This document shows, one piece after another, positions 54,175 through 63,781 of a DNA stretch of 64,000 nucleotides. Source of the stretch: Sphingobacterium chuzhouense. GTDB taxonomy: Bacteria > Bacteroidota > Bacteroidia > Sphingobacteriales > Sphingobacteriaceae. The stretch is from contig NZ_JACNYL010000003.1 of the NCBI RefSeq assembly GCF_014692525.1, positions 868,001-932,000 on the forward strand, read 5' to 3'. A program made the position numbers and the translations under genes. Within the stretch, counting starts at the first letter, position 1; each line of letters opens with the position of its first letter. The notes beneath the pieces are model-generated. The model worked only from the letters and a program-made list of their open reading frames with translations, did not search any database and had not been told where the DNA came from.

Positions 54175-55062
54175 TTATTCAACAGTCATTTCCACATATA
54201 CCGGATAATGATCAGAGATATAATGTGTTTGCGCGTTTTTTAATATCGTACTAGTTATTACCCGCTTAGCCGCCGCATCATTGCACCATAAAAAATCTAT
54301 ACGTCTTGGTATGCCTGATGGTGCTCGCGTGATTTTTCCGTTACCATCTTTGAAGGTAGGTAAACTGCTGATGAACTCTTTGTTCAACAGCTTGTATGAA
54401 TCTCTAAACCCTGCTTCTTTGAGCTTGTTTAGGACAGAATAATCAATTTGTCCGTTATTCAGATTACGGATATGTGCATGCTTTTCTTCGCTTTTTTGCA
54501 TTGTTTGCACAAGGTTTCCTCCATATTGCTCACGATCCGATTCCGCCATAGCATTAAAATCACCCATGATCAATATTGGTTCGCCAGCCGGTAGCTCGCC
54601 CGCCTGCGCAATAATCTCAGTAACTTCTTCCAAACGTTTCTGATAACTGAAAGGCGAGAAATGAATAACAAAGATATGGAGACCTTTTACTTTGGCGTAA
54701 ATATAGGCATGCCACATATTTTCCGTTATTTTCTTAAAATTTACTAACGGAGTATTGGACGTTAACGCAACAGGAAATCCGGTTTCTTTTGATTGTAACG
54801 CATAAGAATGTCCATAGCTTTTAGCAAGCTCCTCCAATGTTTTTTGTGTCCAACCATTCATTTCTTGTGTTGCAACGATATCGGGTTGTAGTTCATTGAT
54901 GAGTTGTTTATACCTCTCTATGTTTTCAACGGAATCCTTTTGTAGCCCGTATAATACATTGTAGGATAAAATTTTAATTTTCTGTTGGGCTACTACTGCT
55001 GGAACATTTATAAAAGCTAGGAAAAAAACGGTTAATAAAACAATTGGAAGTTTATTCTGCAT
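54175..55062 (-). CDS. Secreted endonuclease/exonuclease/phosphatase-family hydrolase
   Basis: 295 residues with a signal peptide ending near VVAQQ (about 26). The EEP fold is shown by ILSYNVLYG (about 33), TQEMNGW with the metal-binding Glu (about 66), the catalytic IMGDFNAMAES (about 168), RIDFLWCND (about 257) and SDHYPVYVEM at the end. Members hydrolyse nucleic acid, phosphoinositide or sphingomyelin-type phosphodiesters outside the cytoplasm. It is upstream in orientation of no further gene and follows the nucleoside hydrolase gene by 55 bases, so it might release nucleotides for that pathway. Confidence 0.9.
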   Translation of the reverse strand: MQNKLPIVLLTVFFLAFINVPAVVAQQKIKILSYNVLYGLQKDSVENIERYKQLINELQPDIVATQEMNGWTQKTLEELAKSYGHSYALQSKETGFPVALTSNTPLVNFKKITENMWHAYIYAKVKGLHIFVIHFSPFSYQKRLEEVTEIIAQAGELPAGEPILIMGDFNAMAESDREQYGGNLVQTMQKSEEKHAHIRNLNNGQIDYSVLNKLKEAGFRDSYKLLNKEFISSLPTFKDGNGKITRAPSGIPRRIDFLWCNDAAAKRVITSTILKNAQTHYISDHYPVYVEMTVE

Positions 55063-55117
55063 AATATGTTTAAGTTGATCTATTATTTACAATAATACAA
55101 AAAAATCTTATATATAG

Positions 55118-56155
55118 TTAGTTATGATATCGCTTTGGTTTTTGCTTAATCAGGTCAATAAAGTACCGTTGTAGCAATTTTGCATTATCGGTAGTGATAG
55201 ACAAAACGTAATGCTTGCCATTCGTCTGTTCCGAGAAATGGGTAAAACCCTCATCATCCACTTTTAGTGTACCTGATTTGGAGATATTTAAGAGATTTTC
55301 CTCTTGTTCTACAACATAGTATACCGAGGTGAGATCCCAGGTTGGCCTATTGTAGGGGAATGATCTATACTTTTTGTAGGCATCTACTAGGGGATGGTTG
55401 GCAGTCCAATCAAAATCCTGCTCAATGGTCGTGGCTGGATAGATAACACTCGTGCCTACTTCAAATGGTGAAAGCACGATACCTGTGGGCCAATTAGCCA
55501 TGACATACTGTGCTGCAGGACGATCATGGATCACATTAAATTCTGCACGTTTCCGTTCGCCGAATGAGCCTGCCATGACCGAGAGGTATTTCACCTTTCT
55601 TGCTACTAGTTCCAGGCCACTTAATGGAGAATGCTTATCCGGGTTAGATTGTAATAATCTGGCAAGGTTGGTAGAAAAACCAACCGATATAACCACTACC
55701 GATTGATCTTTCTGCTTAGCCAGAATTTTTCTATAAAGTTCATGTGCCTCTAATAGTTCGTCATGTCTTTCGATCGAATATTTGTATAGTTTGGTTGTAT
55801 CGTTATACTCAACCATATTCTTACTATAATCTACATAGTCATTAATAAATACACCCTTTTCAATCCTGCCTATAGGAATCTTCTTATAACCGTACCAGGT
55901 AGACATCAGGTCAATAAACCGTGTGGAGTAATCCGATTGTTTATTGTTCATAATCGCCAATAAGTTGACTTTCCTCTGGTCTGCATATTTGTATAACATA
56001 TCCAACGCCAACGCATCGTCAATATCATTTCCCATATCTGTATCCAAAATAACCTTAAACTTGCCCTCCATATAGAACGGATGGGTATGGTGTTGGGAAA
56101 ATGCATCCTGTCCAAGTAAAATAAAAACTGCTAATACAATATTTTTCATTCTCAT
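55118..56155 (-). CDS. Secreted inosine/uridine-preferring nucleoside hydrolase-like protein
   Basis: 345 residues with a signal peptide (KNIVLAVFILLGQDAFS). The nucleoside-hydrolase calcium site ILDTDMGNDIDDALAL is at about 36-51, followed later by VVVISVGFSTNLARLL and SVMAGSFGERKRAEFNVIHDRPAAQYV (family LTNLA and SGG-like regions). The family splits ribonucleosides to base and ribose. The signal places it in the periplasm. The next two genes encode a sugar transporter and ribokinase, a complete route from external nucleoside to ribose 5-phosphate. Confidence 0.88.
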   Translation of the reverse strand: MRMKNIVLAVFILLGQDAFSQHHTHPFYMEGKFKVILDTDMGNDIDDALALDMLYKYADQRKVNLLAIMNNKQSDYSTRFIDLMSTWYGYKKIPIGRIEKGVFINDYVDYSKNMVEYNDTTKLYKYSIERHDELLEAHELYRKILAKQKDQSVVVISVGFSTNLARLLQSNPDKHSPLSGLELVARKVKYLSVMAGSFGERKRAEFNVIHDRPAAQYVMANWPTGIVLSPFEVGTSVIYPATTIEQDFDWTANHPLVDAYKKYRSFPYNRPTWDLTSVYYVVEQEENLLNISKSGTLKVDDEGFTHFSEQTNGKHYVLSITTDNAKLLQRYFIDLIKQKPKRYHN

Positions 56156-56172
56156 ATTTTTTATACTACTTA

Positions 56173-57177
56173 TTATTGTCCCGCTGCGATAATCAGTCCC
56201 AATCCTACTAAAAATAACAGAAACATCATCGCCAGCTTACCGTTCACATTGATCGGTGAATCCTTAAATTCTTTCCAAATAAACACACCCCACAGCGCTG
56301 CAACTAACGTGGCTCCTTGTCCCAGTCCGTATGAAATAGCCGGGCCGGCCTTACCCGCTGCAATTAGGTTGAGTGAATTGCCCACCCCCCAGATTATACC
56401 GCCCAATATCCCCGTCAGGTGCGTGCCAAATCCACCTTTGAAGTAAGTTGCGTAGCTCGTCGGATTACCGACAAAAGGACGATTGATTAGAATAGTGTTA
56501 AAAAGCAAATTGCTGAGCAATATTCCCACTGAAAATATAAAAACAGCCGTATAGGGTGTCATCTTTCCGAGTTCAGGCGATACAAAGTTTTCCAGATCCA
56601 TCGAAGCCGCGATAAATCGATAAAAGAAAGCCATCAGTATACCTGCCAATACAGCAAGCACTATACCCTTGGTATTGGCTTTGTCAGTCGTACCTGCACT
56701 TTTTAGTTTATAAGCCCAGGCATTGACCAATATAGCGACCATGACCAACGCTACACCGACAAACAGCAAAACAGGATCTCCTTTTGGTGCCGTCATATAG
56801 TTGATCAACACCCCAAGCACCAGCGCTATACCCACGCCAACCGGGAAAGCCACCGACATCCCGGCAATAGCAATTGCAGCCGAAAGCAGGATATTGCCGG
56901 CATTGAAGACGATACCTCCGATGATCGCACTTCGTATGTTCCCCCATTCAGCCTGTTGCAAATCTGCCACAAAGCCCCTTCCTTCCTGTCCGATGCTCCC
57001 AAAGGTAAATGCACTAAGCAATGAAAAGATCATAATGCCCAACACATAATCCCAATAAAACAATTCAAAACGCCAATTCTTGCTGGCAAGTTTCTGTGTA
57101 TTAGCCCATGATCCCCAACAGAGCATCGTGATAACACAGAAAAATACTGCTTGAAAATAATCGTGTACGATAAACAT
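56173..57177 (-). CDS. GRP-family sugar (probably ribose) transporter
   Basis: 334 residues, ten membrane helices, with MLCWGSWANTQKLASKNWRFE in the first helix-loop. The repeats GIALVLGVLINYM and GAISYGLGQGATLVAALWGVF-type segments match the glucose/ribose porter (GlcU/RbsU, GRP) family of the drug/metabolite superfamily. It sits between the nucleoside hydrolase and ribokinase genes (17 and 26 bases), so ribose is the likely substrate. Glucose or another sugar is possible by family alone. Confidence 0.88.
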   Translation of the reverse strand: MFIVHDYFQAVFFCVITMLCWGSWANTQKLASKNWRFELFYWDYVLGIMIFSLLSAFTFGSIGQEGRGFVADLQQAEWGNIRSAIIGGIVFNAGNILLSAAIAIAGMSVAFPVGVGIALVLGVLINYMTAPKGDPVLLFVGVALVMVAILVNAWAYKLKSAGTTDKANTKGIVLAVLAGILMAFFYRFIAASMDLENFVSPELGKMTPYTAVFIFSVGILLSNLLFNTILINRPFVGNPTSYATYFKGGFGTHLTGILGGIIWGVGNSLNLIAAGKAGPAISYGLGQGATLVAALWGVFIWKEFKDSPINVNGKLAMMFLLFLVGLGLIIAAGQ

Positions 57178-57203
57178 AATTAATACTTAGATTGTTTGTA
57201 TAA

Positions 57204-58118
57204 TTAGTAACGGTTCTCTATTTCGTCCAAATATGGCGACGACGATTGCGCACCTAAACGAGTAACAGCTATAGCCGACGCTTGGCCTGCAAACTTCAAA
57301 GCTTCCCTAATAGACTTTCCTCCGTTCAAGGCTACAAACAATGCACCGTTAAATACATCTCCCGCAGCTGTCGTATCCAAAGCGGTGACTTTTTGAGCTT
57401 CCATATATATATATTCTCCCTCATATAGAGCCAGCGCACCTTTGGCTCCCATCGTGATAATCACATTCTGTACCCCTCTTTCGGTTAAATTTCTTGCTGC
57501 TTCTCGTGCAGAAGATACATCATGTACGGATATACCACTCAGAAGGGACGCTTCTTCCTCATTGGGTGTAAGCAGATAAATCTGTGATAATAGGAGTTGC
57601 GACAAGTCTTGTGCAGGTGCCGGATTTAAAATAACTTTTGCGCCTCTATTTATAGTTTTAGACACTACATATTCTACAGTTTGGATTGGAATCTCCAATT
57701 GCATCAGCATAAAGCTTCCTTCCTCGATCAAATGCTCAACACGCTGTATATCTGTCGGGGACAACGTGCTATTAGCTCCGGGAGCGACCACAATATTGTT
57801 TTCACCATTGCGATCTACTGTGATGATCGCTATGCCCGAAGGACTTCCACTATCTATACGGATGTATTCTACATCCACACCCTCCTGTTGTAGCGACTGT
57901 AAAGTCATTTTTCCAAAAATATCATTACCGACACTCGACACAAAAAGGACATCACCGCCCAATCTAGCAGCTGCGACCGCTTGATTGGCACCCTTTCCCC
58001 CTTGGTTCATAAAAAAGTCCCCACCTAAGATTGTTTCTCCCGGCTTCGGGAAACAATCTGTGCGGATAACCATATCAATATTGGAACTCCCTATAACAAT
58101 AATTCGCGATTTTGACAT
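57204..58118 (-). CDS. rbsK: Ribokinase
   Basis: 304 residues from the ATG at 58118. PfkB-fold motifs are intact: IVIGSSNIDMVIR, GGDFFMNQGGKGANQAVAAARLG (first PfkB signature, split here), and DTTAAGDVFNGALF with the catalytic Asp (about 250). NPAPAQDL and TPNEEEASLLSG are typical of ribokinase among PfkB kinases. It makes ribose 5-phosphate. It leads a leftward operon: rbsK, GRP transporter, nucleoside hydrolase and perhaps the EEP hydrolase. Confidence 0.93.
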   Translation of the reverse strand: MSKSRIIVIGSSNIDMVIRTDCFPKPGETILGGDFFMNQGGKGANQAVAAARLGGDVLFVSSVGNDIFGKMTLQSLQQEGVDVEYIRIDSGSPSGIAIITVDRNGENNIVVAPGANSTLSPTDIQRVEHLIEEGSFMLMQLEIPIQTVEYVVSKTINRGAKVILNPAPAQDLSQLLLSQIYLLTPNEEEASLLSGISVHDVSSAREAARNLTERGVQNVIITMGAKGALALYEGEYIYMEAQKVTALDTTAAGDVFNGALFVALNGGKSIREALKFAGQASAIAVTRLGAQSSSPYLDEIENRY

Positions 58119-58285
58119 CAATATTTGGTATTTATATGTTTATAATTGTTTTGTAGCAGAATTGCACAAACGTTATCGCAATTATAGATTCATCTTTCTT
58201 TTAAGAATACAAAATTATAATTATTTGCACCTACTATCTTTTGTTATCAGTAATGAATTTCAATAACGAATATTCAATATTTCCA

Positions 58286-59164
58286 TTATTTTATCGCCTC
58301 ACTCACCTCAATAGGTAAATCAGACTCCAACACCGTAGCGCCGTCGTTAAATACCGCACGATATTTCTCTGCCCGCTCTTCTTTTGTTGGTAGCTTATCA
58401 TACGTTGGCGCAGTCGATATCATGCACATCACACCTTTGGATTTAAAGAATTCATACATCGTCTGGTTAGCTTCTTTTATTTCAGGTCCGATATAGACAA
58501 TCATTCTATCATAGGGCAATCTGGAAGCTTTAAATTCCTCCAAAGCCTTTTTATCCTTTATGTGCATAGATAGGTATTGATTGGGATTTTTGTCTAAATA
58601 AAATCTCGCTTGTTCTACGTTATGCACCGTAACCCATACCCATTTATAGGCATTATGCTTTCGAATTATTTCAGCTGTTACCTCCAAAGGCAAATCTTTT
58701 TTATCTAGATTGAGGACGGTCTTTCCTTTCGCCCACTTAATCATTTCGTCTAACGTGTTGATACGATATTTAGTGGGATTACCCTGACGGTCTTTCAACC
58801 GTAATTTTTTAAGTTCTTTCCAAGTATAATCAGCAACTTTCCCGGTCCCTGTCGTAGTGCGATCTAAGGTTGCATCATGCACCATAATCGGCACACCGTC
58901 TTTGGACAAACGTGGATCTATCTCGAAAATAGCGGGAGTATATTTCAACACCTCCTTCATAGCGGCCACGGAGTTTTCAGGAAGTCCCCTCTCCATTGTT
59001 CCACGATGACCACTAATAATTTTTTTGCCGGGCGCATACTTAAAGTACGAGTACATCTCCTCTACATTGCTAAAATTCAGTTTATGGAGTTTCTGTGCTG
59101 TTACAGAAGAGGCAGTTAATATACATAAGAAGCAGAGCGCAATAGGATGTAGAATGGTTTTCAT
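58286..59164 (-). CDS. Secreted glycerophosphodiester phosphodiesterase
   Basis: 292 residues with a signal peptide ending near SVTAQ (about 23). GDPD catalytic residues are visible: ISGHRGTMERGLPENS (about 51-66, with the His-Arg pair), FEIDPRLSKDGVPIMVHDATLDRTTTGTG (about 85-113) and INTLDEMIKWAKG. These enzymes cut glycerophosphodiesters into glycerol 3-phosphate and an alcohol. It may supply phosphate and glycerol, or cleave phospholipid debris. It is flanked by short intergenic gaps (167 and 93 bases), so it is probably its own unit. Confidence 0.92.
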   Translation of the reverse strand: MKTILHPIALCFLCILTASSVTAQKLHKLNFSNVEEMYSYFKYAPGKKIISGHRGTMERGLPENSVAAMKEVLKYTPAIFEIDPRLSKDGVPIMVHDATLDRTTTGTGKVADYTWKELKKLRLKDRQGNPTKYRINTLDEMIKWAKGKTVLNLDKKDLPLEVTAEIIRKHNAYKWVWVTVHNVEQARFYLDKNPNQYLSMHIKDKKALEEFKASRLPYDRMIVYIGPEIKEANQTMYEFFKSKGVMCMISTAPTYDKLPTKEERAEKYRAVFNDGATVLESDLPIEVSEAIK

Positions 59165-59257
59165 CTAATTATTTTTCTTTTATTTGTTGATGAGAGCTCT
59201 CCCGACAATGTTGGGATCGGTTTCATAATAAATTTGTTAATGGATAAACCTATTTAT

Positions 59258-59854
59258 TTAAGCGTTTAATTTTAGCAATTGGCAACCTTGATGTTGTGAT
59301 AAAGTAAGTAATGTCAGTGCCGAATTTTCTTGAACCAAGCGTCTATAGTTTTTTAACGGCATCCCTAATTGGCTCGCTAAAAACAATCGGTTCACTCCAT
59401 TATGCCCAATGACCAAAACGGTTTTACCACTATATCTCTCTATCAAATCGTCATAGAAGGATTGCAGTCGAGAAATCACCTGCATAGCGGTTTCTCCAGT
59501 TCTTCCTGCTGCGAACCGTTCAGGTGCTGCCATCCAGTTTGCCCAAGATTCCGGGTCTTTTGTTTGAAATTCATCCGGACGTAAACCTTCCCATTCCCCA
59601 AAGTCAACCTCTATCAAACGGTCATCAACTAAAACTTTTTTGGCATTACCTGAGGCAATCTCCGCCGTTTTTCGGGCTCTTTGCAATGAAGAAGAATAAA
59701 CGGCATCAAAACAGTATTCTTCTAACAATTCATACATTTTCTTCGCTTGGGAAATTCCCTTTGCCGTTAGTTCAACATCCGTTCGACCACAGTATCTGTT
59801 TCCGTCGGCATTGAATGATGTTTCGCCATGTCTGAGCAAACAAATTGTAACCAT
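59258..59854 (-). CDS. Histidine phosphatase family protein
   Basis: 198 residues. The catalytic LLRHGETSFNADG (His at about 8) is followed by GRTDVELTAKG, SSSLQRARKTAE, EVDFGEWEGL and VIGHNGVNRLFLA (second His), the full set of a GpmB/CobC-like phosphatase. It starts directly at the stop of the FGGY kinase gene, as the last gene of a permease-dehydrogenase-kinase-kinase-phosphatase operon. A phosphatase in an operon with two kinases suggests removal of a phosphate from a pathway intermediate. Confidence 0.92.
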   Translation of the reverse strand: MVTICLLRHGETSFNADGNRYCGRTDVELTAKGISQAKKMYELLEEYCFDAVYSSSLQRARKTAEIASGNAKKVLVDDRLIEVDFGEWEGLRPDEFQTKDPESWANWMAAPERFAAGRTGETAMQVISRLQSFYDDLIERYSGKTVLVIGHNGVNRLFLASQLGMPLKNYRRLVQENSALTLLTLSQHQGCQLLKLNA

Positions 59855-61288
59855 CTATAAATAATTTAATGTCTTAAGTTCCTCTTTGAATTGTTGATAT
59901 TGTGTTTCATACTGAGCCACTAGTTCCATATCAGGAAAAATCTCCTTTTCCATAATGGTCATGTGGGAAACTGCTTCCGTGACGGATGAATAATAGGTCT
60001 TTGAAGCTGCCATGATTGCTGCACCTAATGCACCGCTTGCGGCTTTACATTTATAGATAGGTACGTTCAATACAGCAGCTCTTATCTTTAACCATACCTC
60101 ACTATTGCTACCACCTCCGGCAGCATACACCGCAGCAACTTTCTCACCGGATAGTTCTTCAATAATTTCATAGGCAAGCCGCTCAATACAAGCTACGCCT
60201 TCTAAGTTCGCAGCATACAATTCTGATTTAGATACTTGTTCCGGCGCAATCGCCCGTGCTTGTGGTGCCATTAGCGGATAGCGTTCGCCCTCTTGCAGCA
60301 ACGGCCAGGCAATTTTACCCGTGGGTATCAATTTCTCCGCCGCTCGGTTCCATTGTAATATATCCGAAGAAAAATCAACGGTAATCCAATCTGCACCCGT
60401 ATTGCTTGCACCACCCGGCATCCAATACCCTTCGGGGTGTCGATGGCTATATAACCGTCCCAAAGGGTCAATTACTTGGTTTCGTGTTACACCTTTAATG
60501 ACTAACGTAGTACCGATAGTCGTATTCCAATCGCCCGGCTTAACCGCACCAGATGCCACCTGACTCGCGCAACCGTCTGTCATCCCAACGACTACCTTTA
60601 TCTTTTTGAGTCCCCAACGGGTAGCTAAACCTTCTTGCAACAGTCCAACCACCGTACCCGATGGAACCACTTTCTGCAGCCATTCTTTTTTCAACCCCAA
60701 TTCATCGATTATATACGTCGGCCATTTTAAATCGGCGACATCATACCCCGATTTCAATGCATTCGTATAATCTGTTGTGTTATAAATATTAGATAATTTG
60801 CCTACTATATAATCCGATGCGTGGATCCATAGGGCAATACGACCTCTCTGTTCGGGATAACGCTCCATAAACCAGAGTATCTTACTGATACCGCTGGAGG
60901 CATTAAATCCGGTATAACCATCTTTCACGTGTCTCAAGGCTATTTTCTGAATACGTTTTCCTTGTTCAGCAGACCTTCCATCGCTATACATAATAGCATT
61001 ATGAAGCGGCTGGTTATTTACGTCCAAAGGAATAACCGTACCGGACGTCGAGGTAACGGATACAGCCTGTATGGCTGACTTATCAAAATCTGCTGACAGT
61101 CCATTCAAGATTTCGTCAAGAAGCTTCTCACAAGCATTCCACCAGATGGTAGGTGACTGCTCTTCCCGCGAACGCTCATCTAACACAAAAGAACGGGAAG
61201 CAGAAGCGACTAACATCCCCTGCTGATCAACAAGAATAACCCTTGCTCCTTGTGTTCCAATATCTATCCCTATAAAGTATACTTGCAT
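59855..61288 (-). CDS. FGGY-family carbohydrate kinase (xylulokinase-like), kinase A
   Basis: 477 residues from the ATG at 61288; a longer frame overlaps the preceding gene and is unlikely because that gene stops at 61290. The N-terminal GIDIGTQGARVILVD (phosphate-1 loop), QAVSVTSTSGTVIPL, NAIMYSDGRSAEQG and MTDGCASQVASGAVKPGDW, then ETAAVYAAGGGSNSEVW-type C-terminal loop (AAGGGSNSEV), are FGGY motifs closest in look to xylulokinase. It is one base behind the second, different FGGY kinase gene. The sugar is unknown. Confidence 0.88.
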   Translation of the reverse strand: MQVYFIGIDIGTQGARVILVDQQGMLVASASRSFVLDERSREEQSPTIWWNACEKLLDEILNGLSADFDKSAIQAVSVTSTSGTVIPLDVNNQPLHNAIMYSDGRSAEQGKRIQKIALRHVKDGYTGFNASSGISKILWFMERYPEQRGRIALWIHASDYIVGKLSNIYNTTDYTNALKSGYDVADLKWPTYIIDELGLKKEWLQKVVPSGTVVGLLQEGLATRWGLKKIKVVVGMTDGCASQVASGAVKPGDWNTTIGTTLVIKGVTRNQVIDPLGRLYSHRHPEGYWMPGGASNTGADWITVDFSSDILQWNRAAEKLIPTGKIAWPLLQEGERYPLMAPQARAIAPEQVSKSELYAANLEGVACIERLAYEIIEELSGEKVAAVYAAGGGSNSEVWLKIRAAVLNVPIYKCKAASGALGAAIMAASKTYYSSVTEAVSHMTIMEKEIFPDMELVAQYETQYQQFKEELKTLNYL

Positions 61289-61289
61289 G

Positions 61290-62738
61290 TTAGGATATGA
61301 GTTGTTTAAAGGTTTTACGGGCATTCTTCCACTCTACATATAGCTGTTCAAATTGCTCATGGTTTTCCGGAAATGTTTCATCCAGCAACACCGGTGTTGC
61401 ATTATCTGTTCCAAGCGCATCATTACAGACAAAAACACCACCCAAAACAGATGCCTGCCGATATGTTGCCCGAATCCGAATGCTTTTACCAAGTAAGTTC
61501 GCCAAAAACTGTCGTAGCTTTTTACTTTCTATTCCACCGCCACATGCCCAGATATAGCTTTCCTTATGTTGCGAAACATCGCACAGAAATTTGTAGTTCT
61601 CATAAATAGAACAGGCAATATCCCATAAAATAGAAAATACGAAACTCCCTCGCGTAAGCTGATGTGAGACAGGTGCATTAAAAATAAATCCGCCCTTCGT
61701 CAGTGGTTCATCTTCATCGGCAATCAACGATCCCAAAGACGCTACACACTGGGAATAACTCGTATTGTCCAATTCCCGTTCAATCACATCATAACCTTCA
61801 TTCGGGTAAAAAATCTCTTTTAAACGTTGATAGTTCAAGCCCGTAACACCAGCATTAGCCTCTAAAATAAAATGTGATTCATCAATGTGCCTACTTGTCC
61901 ACGTACGTTGATGGTTGTCTTTAACATACCGTTCCACCATCTTAATGATAGGTGTCGTTGTCCCCGAGACGATAACAACATCATTTGTCGATGGCTCCAT
62001 GCTGCGTATGGCCAACTGTGTATCTCCACCACCTACTACGACAGCAGCTTCTGCTGAGATGTGCAGTATCTGAGAGACGTCTGAAAGTACTTTTCCCAAT
62101 ACCGTTCCGGATTGTTTCAATGTTGGGAAAATATCATTGGGAATGTCAAACAACGCAATGAGTTCTGTAGACCACTTTTTCCGCTCAACATCATACAACA
62201 ATGTTTCGGATGCCTGTGAATGCTCATAACAGGTAATGCCTGAAAACTTAAACTGTATCCAATCACTAATACTCATAAAACAGGCCGTCCTTTCAAACAA
62301 ATCGGGATATATATTACGGAGACCTATCAATTTATATACAGAAAATAGGGACGTCGGATAACGTCCTGACAGTTCGTAAACCAGATCCTTTTGGGTCAGC
62401 TCTTTCTCCCACTTGCGACCGCGATGATCGATATTGGGCATGCCCAAGAGGGATAATCCTTCTCTATCGACCACAACAATTCCCTCACGCTGGCTCGTGG
62501 ATGTGATTGCCTTAATAAGGACTTCTCCTGCATCCGACAACGCCTCCGCTGCCAACTTTAAGATCTGCTGCCATAACGCTTCTGGGTTAAAATAAATGGA
62601 TTCCTCATAATTAGCATCGGCATGGTACTGTACATTTTCTCTTTTTATGGCCAGTATATCACCTGCTGGCGTTGCTACGCCCACCCTTGCATTACCAGTA
62701 CCTATATCGACGATTAAATACGCTTCTTTTTGTGCCAT
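61290..62738 (-). CDS. FGGY-family carbohydrate kinase, kinase B
   Basis: 482 residues. It starts YLIVDIGTGNARVGVATPAG (about 7-26), and has AITSTSQREGIVVVDREG, MPNIDHRGRKWE, GGGDTQLAIRSMEPSTNDVV and WACGGGIESKKLRQFLANLLG, the FGGY layout in a branch related to LsrK/gluconate-type kinases rather than to kinase A. Its stop is directly before the ATG of kinase A, and it begins 2 bases after the 2-hydroxyacid dehydrogenase gene ends, so the three are co-transcribed. The substrate is not clear; a ketose, polyol or sugar acid is likely. Confidence 0.87.
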   Translation of the reverse strand: MAQKEAYLIVDIGTGNARVGVATPAGDILAIKRENVQYHADANYEESIYFNPEALWQQILKLAAEALSDAGEVLIKAITSTSQREGIVVVDREGLSLLGMPNIDHRGRKWEKELTQKDLVYELSGRYPTSLFSVYKLIGLRNIYPDLFERTACFMSISDWIQFKFSGITCYEHSQASETLLYDVERKKWSTELIALFDIPNDIFPTLKQSGTVLGKVLSDVSQILHISAEAAVVVGGGDTQLAIRSMEPSTNDVVIVSGTTTPIIKMVERYVKDNHQRTWTSRHIDESHFILEANAGVTGLNYQRLKEIFYPNEGYDVIERELDNTSYSQCVASLGSLIADEDEPLTKGGFIFNAPVSHQLTRGSFVFSILWDIACSIYENYKFLCDVSQHKESYIWACGGGIESKKLRQFLANLLGKSIRIRATYRQASVLGGVFVCNDALGTDNATPVLLDETFPENHEQFEQLYVEWKNARKTFKQLIS

Positions 62739-62740
62739 AG

Positions 62741-63754
62741 TCAGTTTGTTGTTTGTTTTTCTAAAACCGCTTTATTTACGAGCTGTTTGATAGTTTTATC
62801 GCCCTCATGAAAAAATGCTCGCAAATTGTTGTTCATAATAAAAGCGTGGTGATCTTCCACCTCATGGGTCGCTCCGGCAATATGAGGTGTTGCCAATACA
62901 TTTTTGTGATGAATCATCTTGTAATCTATCTCATCGGGAGGTTCATGATAAAACACATCCAATACAGCTCCACGAATCTGCTCTGCTTCTAACAACCCCA
63001 AAAGATCTTCTCGATTTACTACAGTTGCGCGCGCGGTATTCACAAAAATGGCGTCTTTCTTTAATAAGGAAAGATATTTTTTATCAATCATACCTTGAGT
63101 TTCTGCAGTAACCGGCAAATGGATTCCGACCACATCACAAACAGAAAACAATTCGTCTAGACCCACTTTTTTATATACTGGATTAGGATCCTCGTAATAA
63201 GGGTCAAAGTATAAAACCTCTGTTGGAAAATTTAACAACATTCGTGCAGTATACTGTCCTACAGCTCCAAATCCGACCATTCCAACTTTTTTACCCGCCA
63301 ACTCATTTCCTTTAAACTGTAGATACGAGGTATGCGCCCCCTCGCCCCAATTCTTGCCCTCTAGCCAATCAATTGCTGGCAATGTATTTCGCATAAGCGT
63401 AATCACATTAGCAATAAACATCTCGGCCACCGCCTGTGCATTTCTTGCCGGTGTATTGAAAACCGGAATCCCTAGCTCAGTAGCTACGTCCAAATCGATG
63501 TTGGAAGGTGTGCCTCGGCAGATACCTACAAATTTTAGCTGTGGATTAGCACGTAAAACATCTGCTGTAATTTCATCATGTTCGGATATCAATGCGTCTG
63601 CTTTTGTTTCTTCCAATAACACTTTCAATTCCGTTGGATTATATGCCCGCCCATGGGGCTTCCATGACCTATAGATGACTTCATCAAATAACCCCTCTAG
63701 TTCTCTCAACGCCTTTTCATTCTCATAAGGCGCTGTAAGTAATACTTTCATCAT
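62741..63754 (-). CDS. D-isomer-specific 2-hydroxyacid dehydrogenase
   Basis: 337 residues from the ATG at 63754 (a second ATG follows at once). The NAD-binding loop VGMVGFGAVGQYTARML (about 155-171) and the catalytic Arg in NTARATVVNREDLL (about 236), Glu in LDVFYHEPPDE (about 266) and His in TPHIAGATHEVEDH (about 287) are present. Such enzymes reduce or oxidise 2-keto/2-hydroxy acids such as glycerate, phosphoglycerate or sugar acids. Coupled with sugar kinases and a permease, a 2-keto sugar acid or glycerate-like intermediate seems plausible. Confidence 0.92.
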   Translation of the reverse strand: MMKVLLTAPYENEKALRELEGLFDEVIYRSWKPHGRAYNPTELKVLLEETKADALISEHDEITADVLRANPQLKFVGICRGTPSNIDLDVATELGIPVFNTPARNAQAVAEMFIANVITLMRNTLPAIDWLEGKNWGEGAHTSYLQFKGNELAGKKVGMVGFGAVGQYTARMLLNFPTEVLYFDPYYEDPNPVYKKVGLDELFSVCDVVGIHLPVTAETQGMIDKKYLSLLKKDAIFVNTARATVVNREDLLGLLEAEQIRGAVLDVFYHEPPDEIDYKMIHHKNVLATPHIAGATHEVEDHHAFIMNNNLRAFFHEGDKTIKQLVNKAVLEKQTTN

Positions 63755-63781
63755 TATTCGCTAGTGTTTAATCTTATTATT

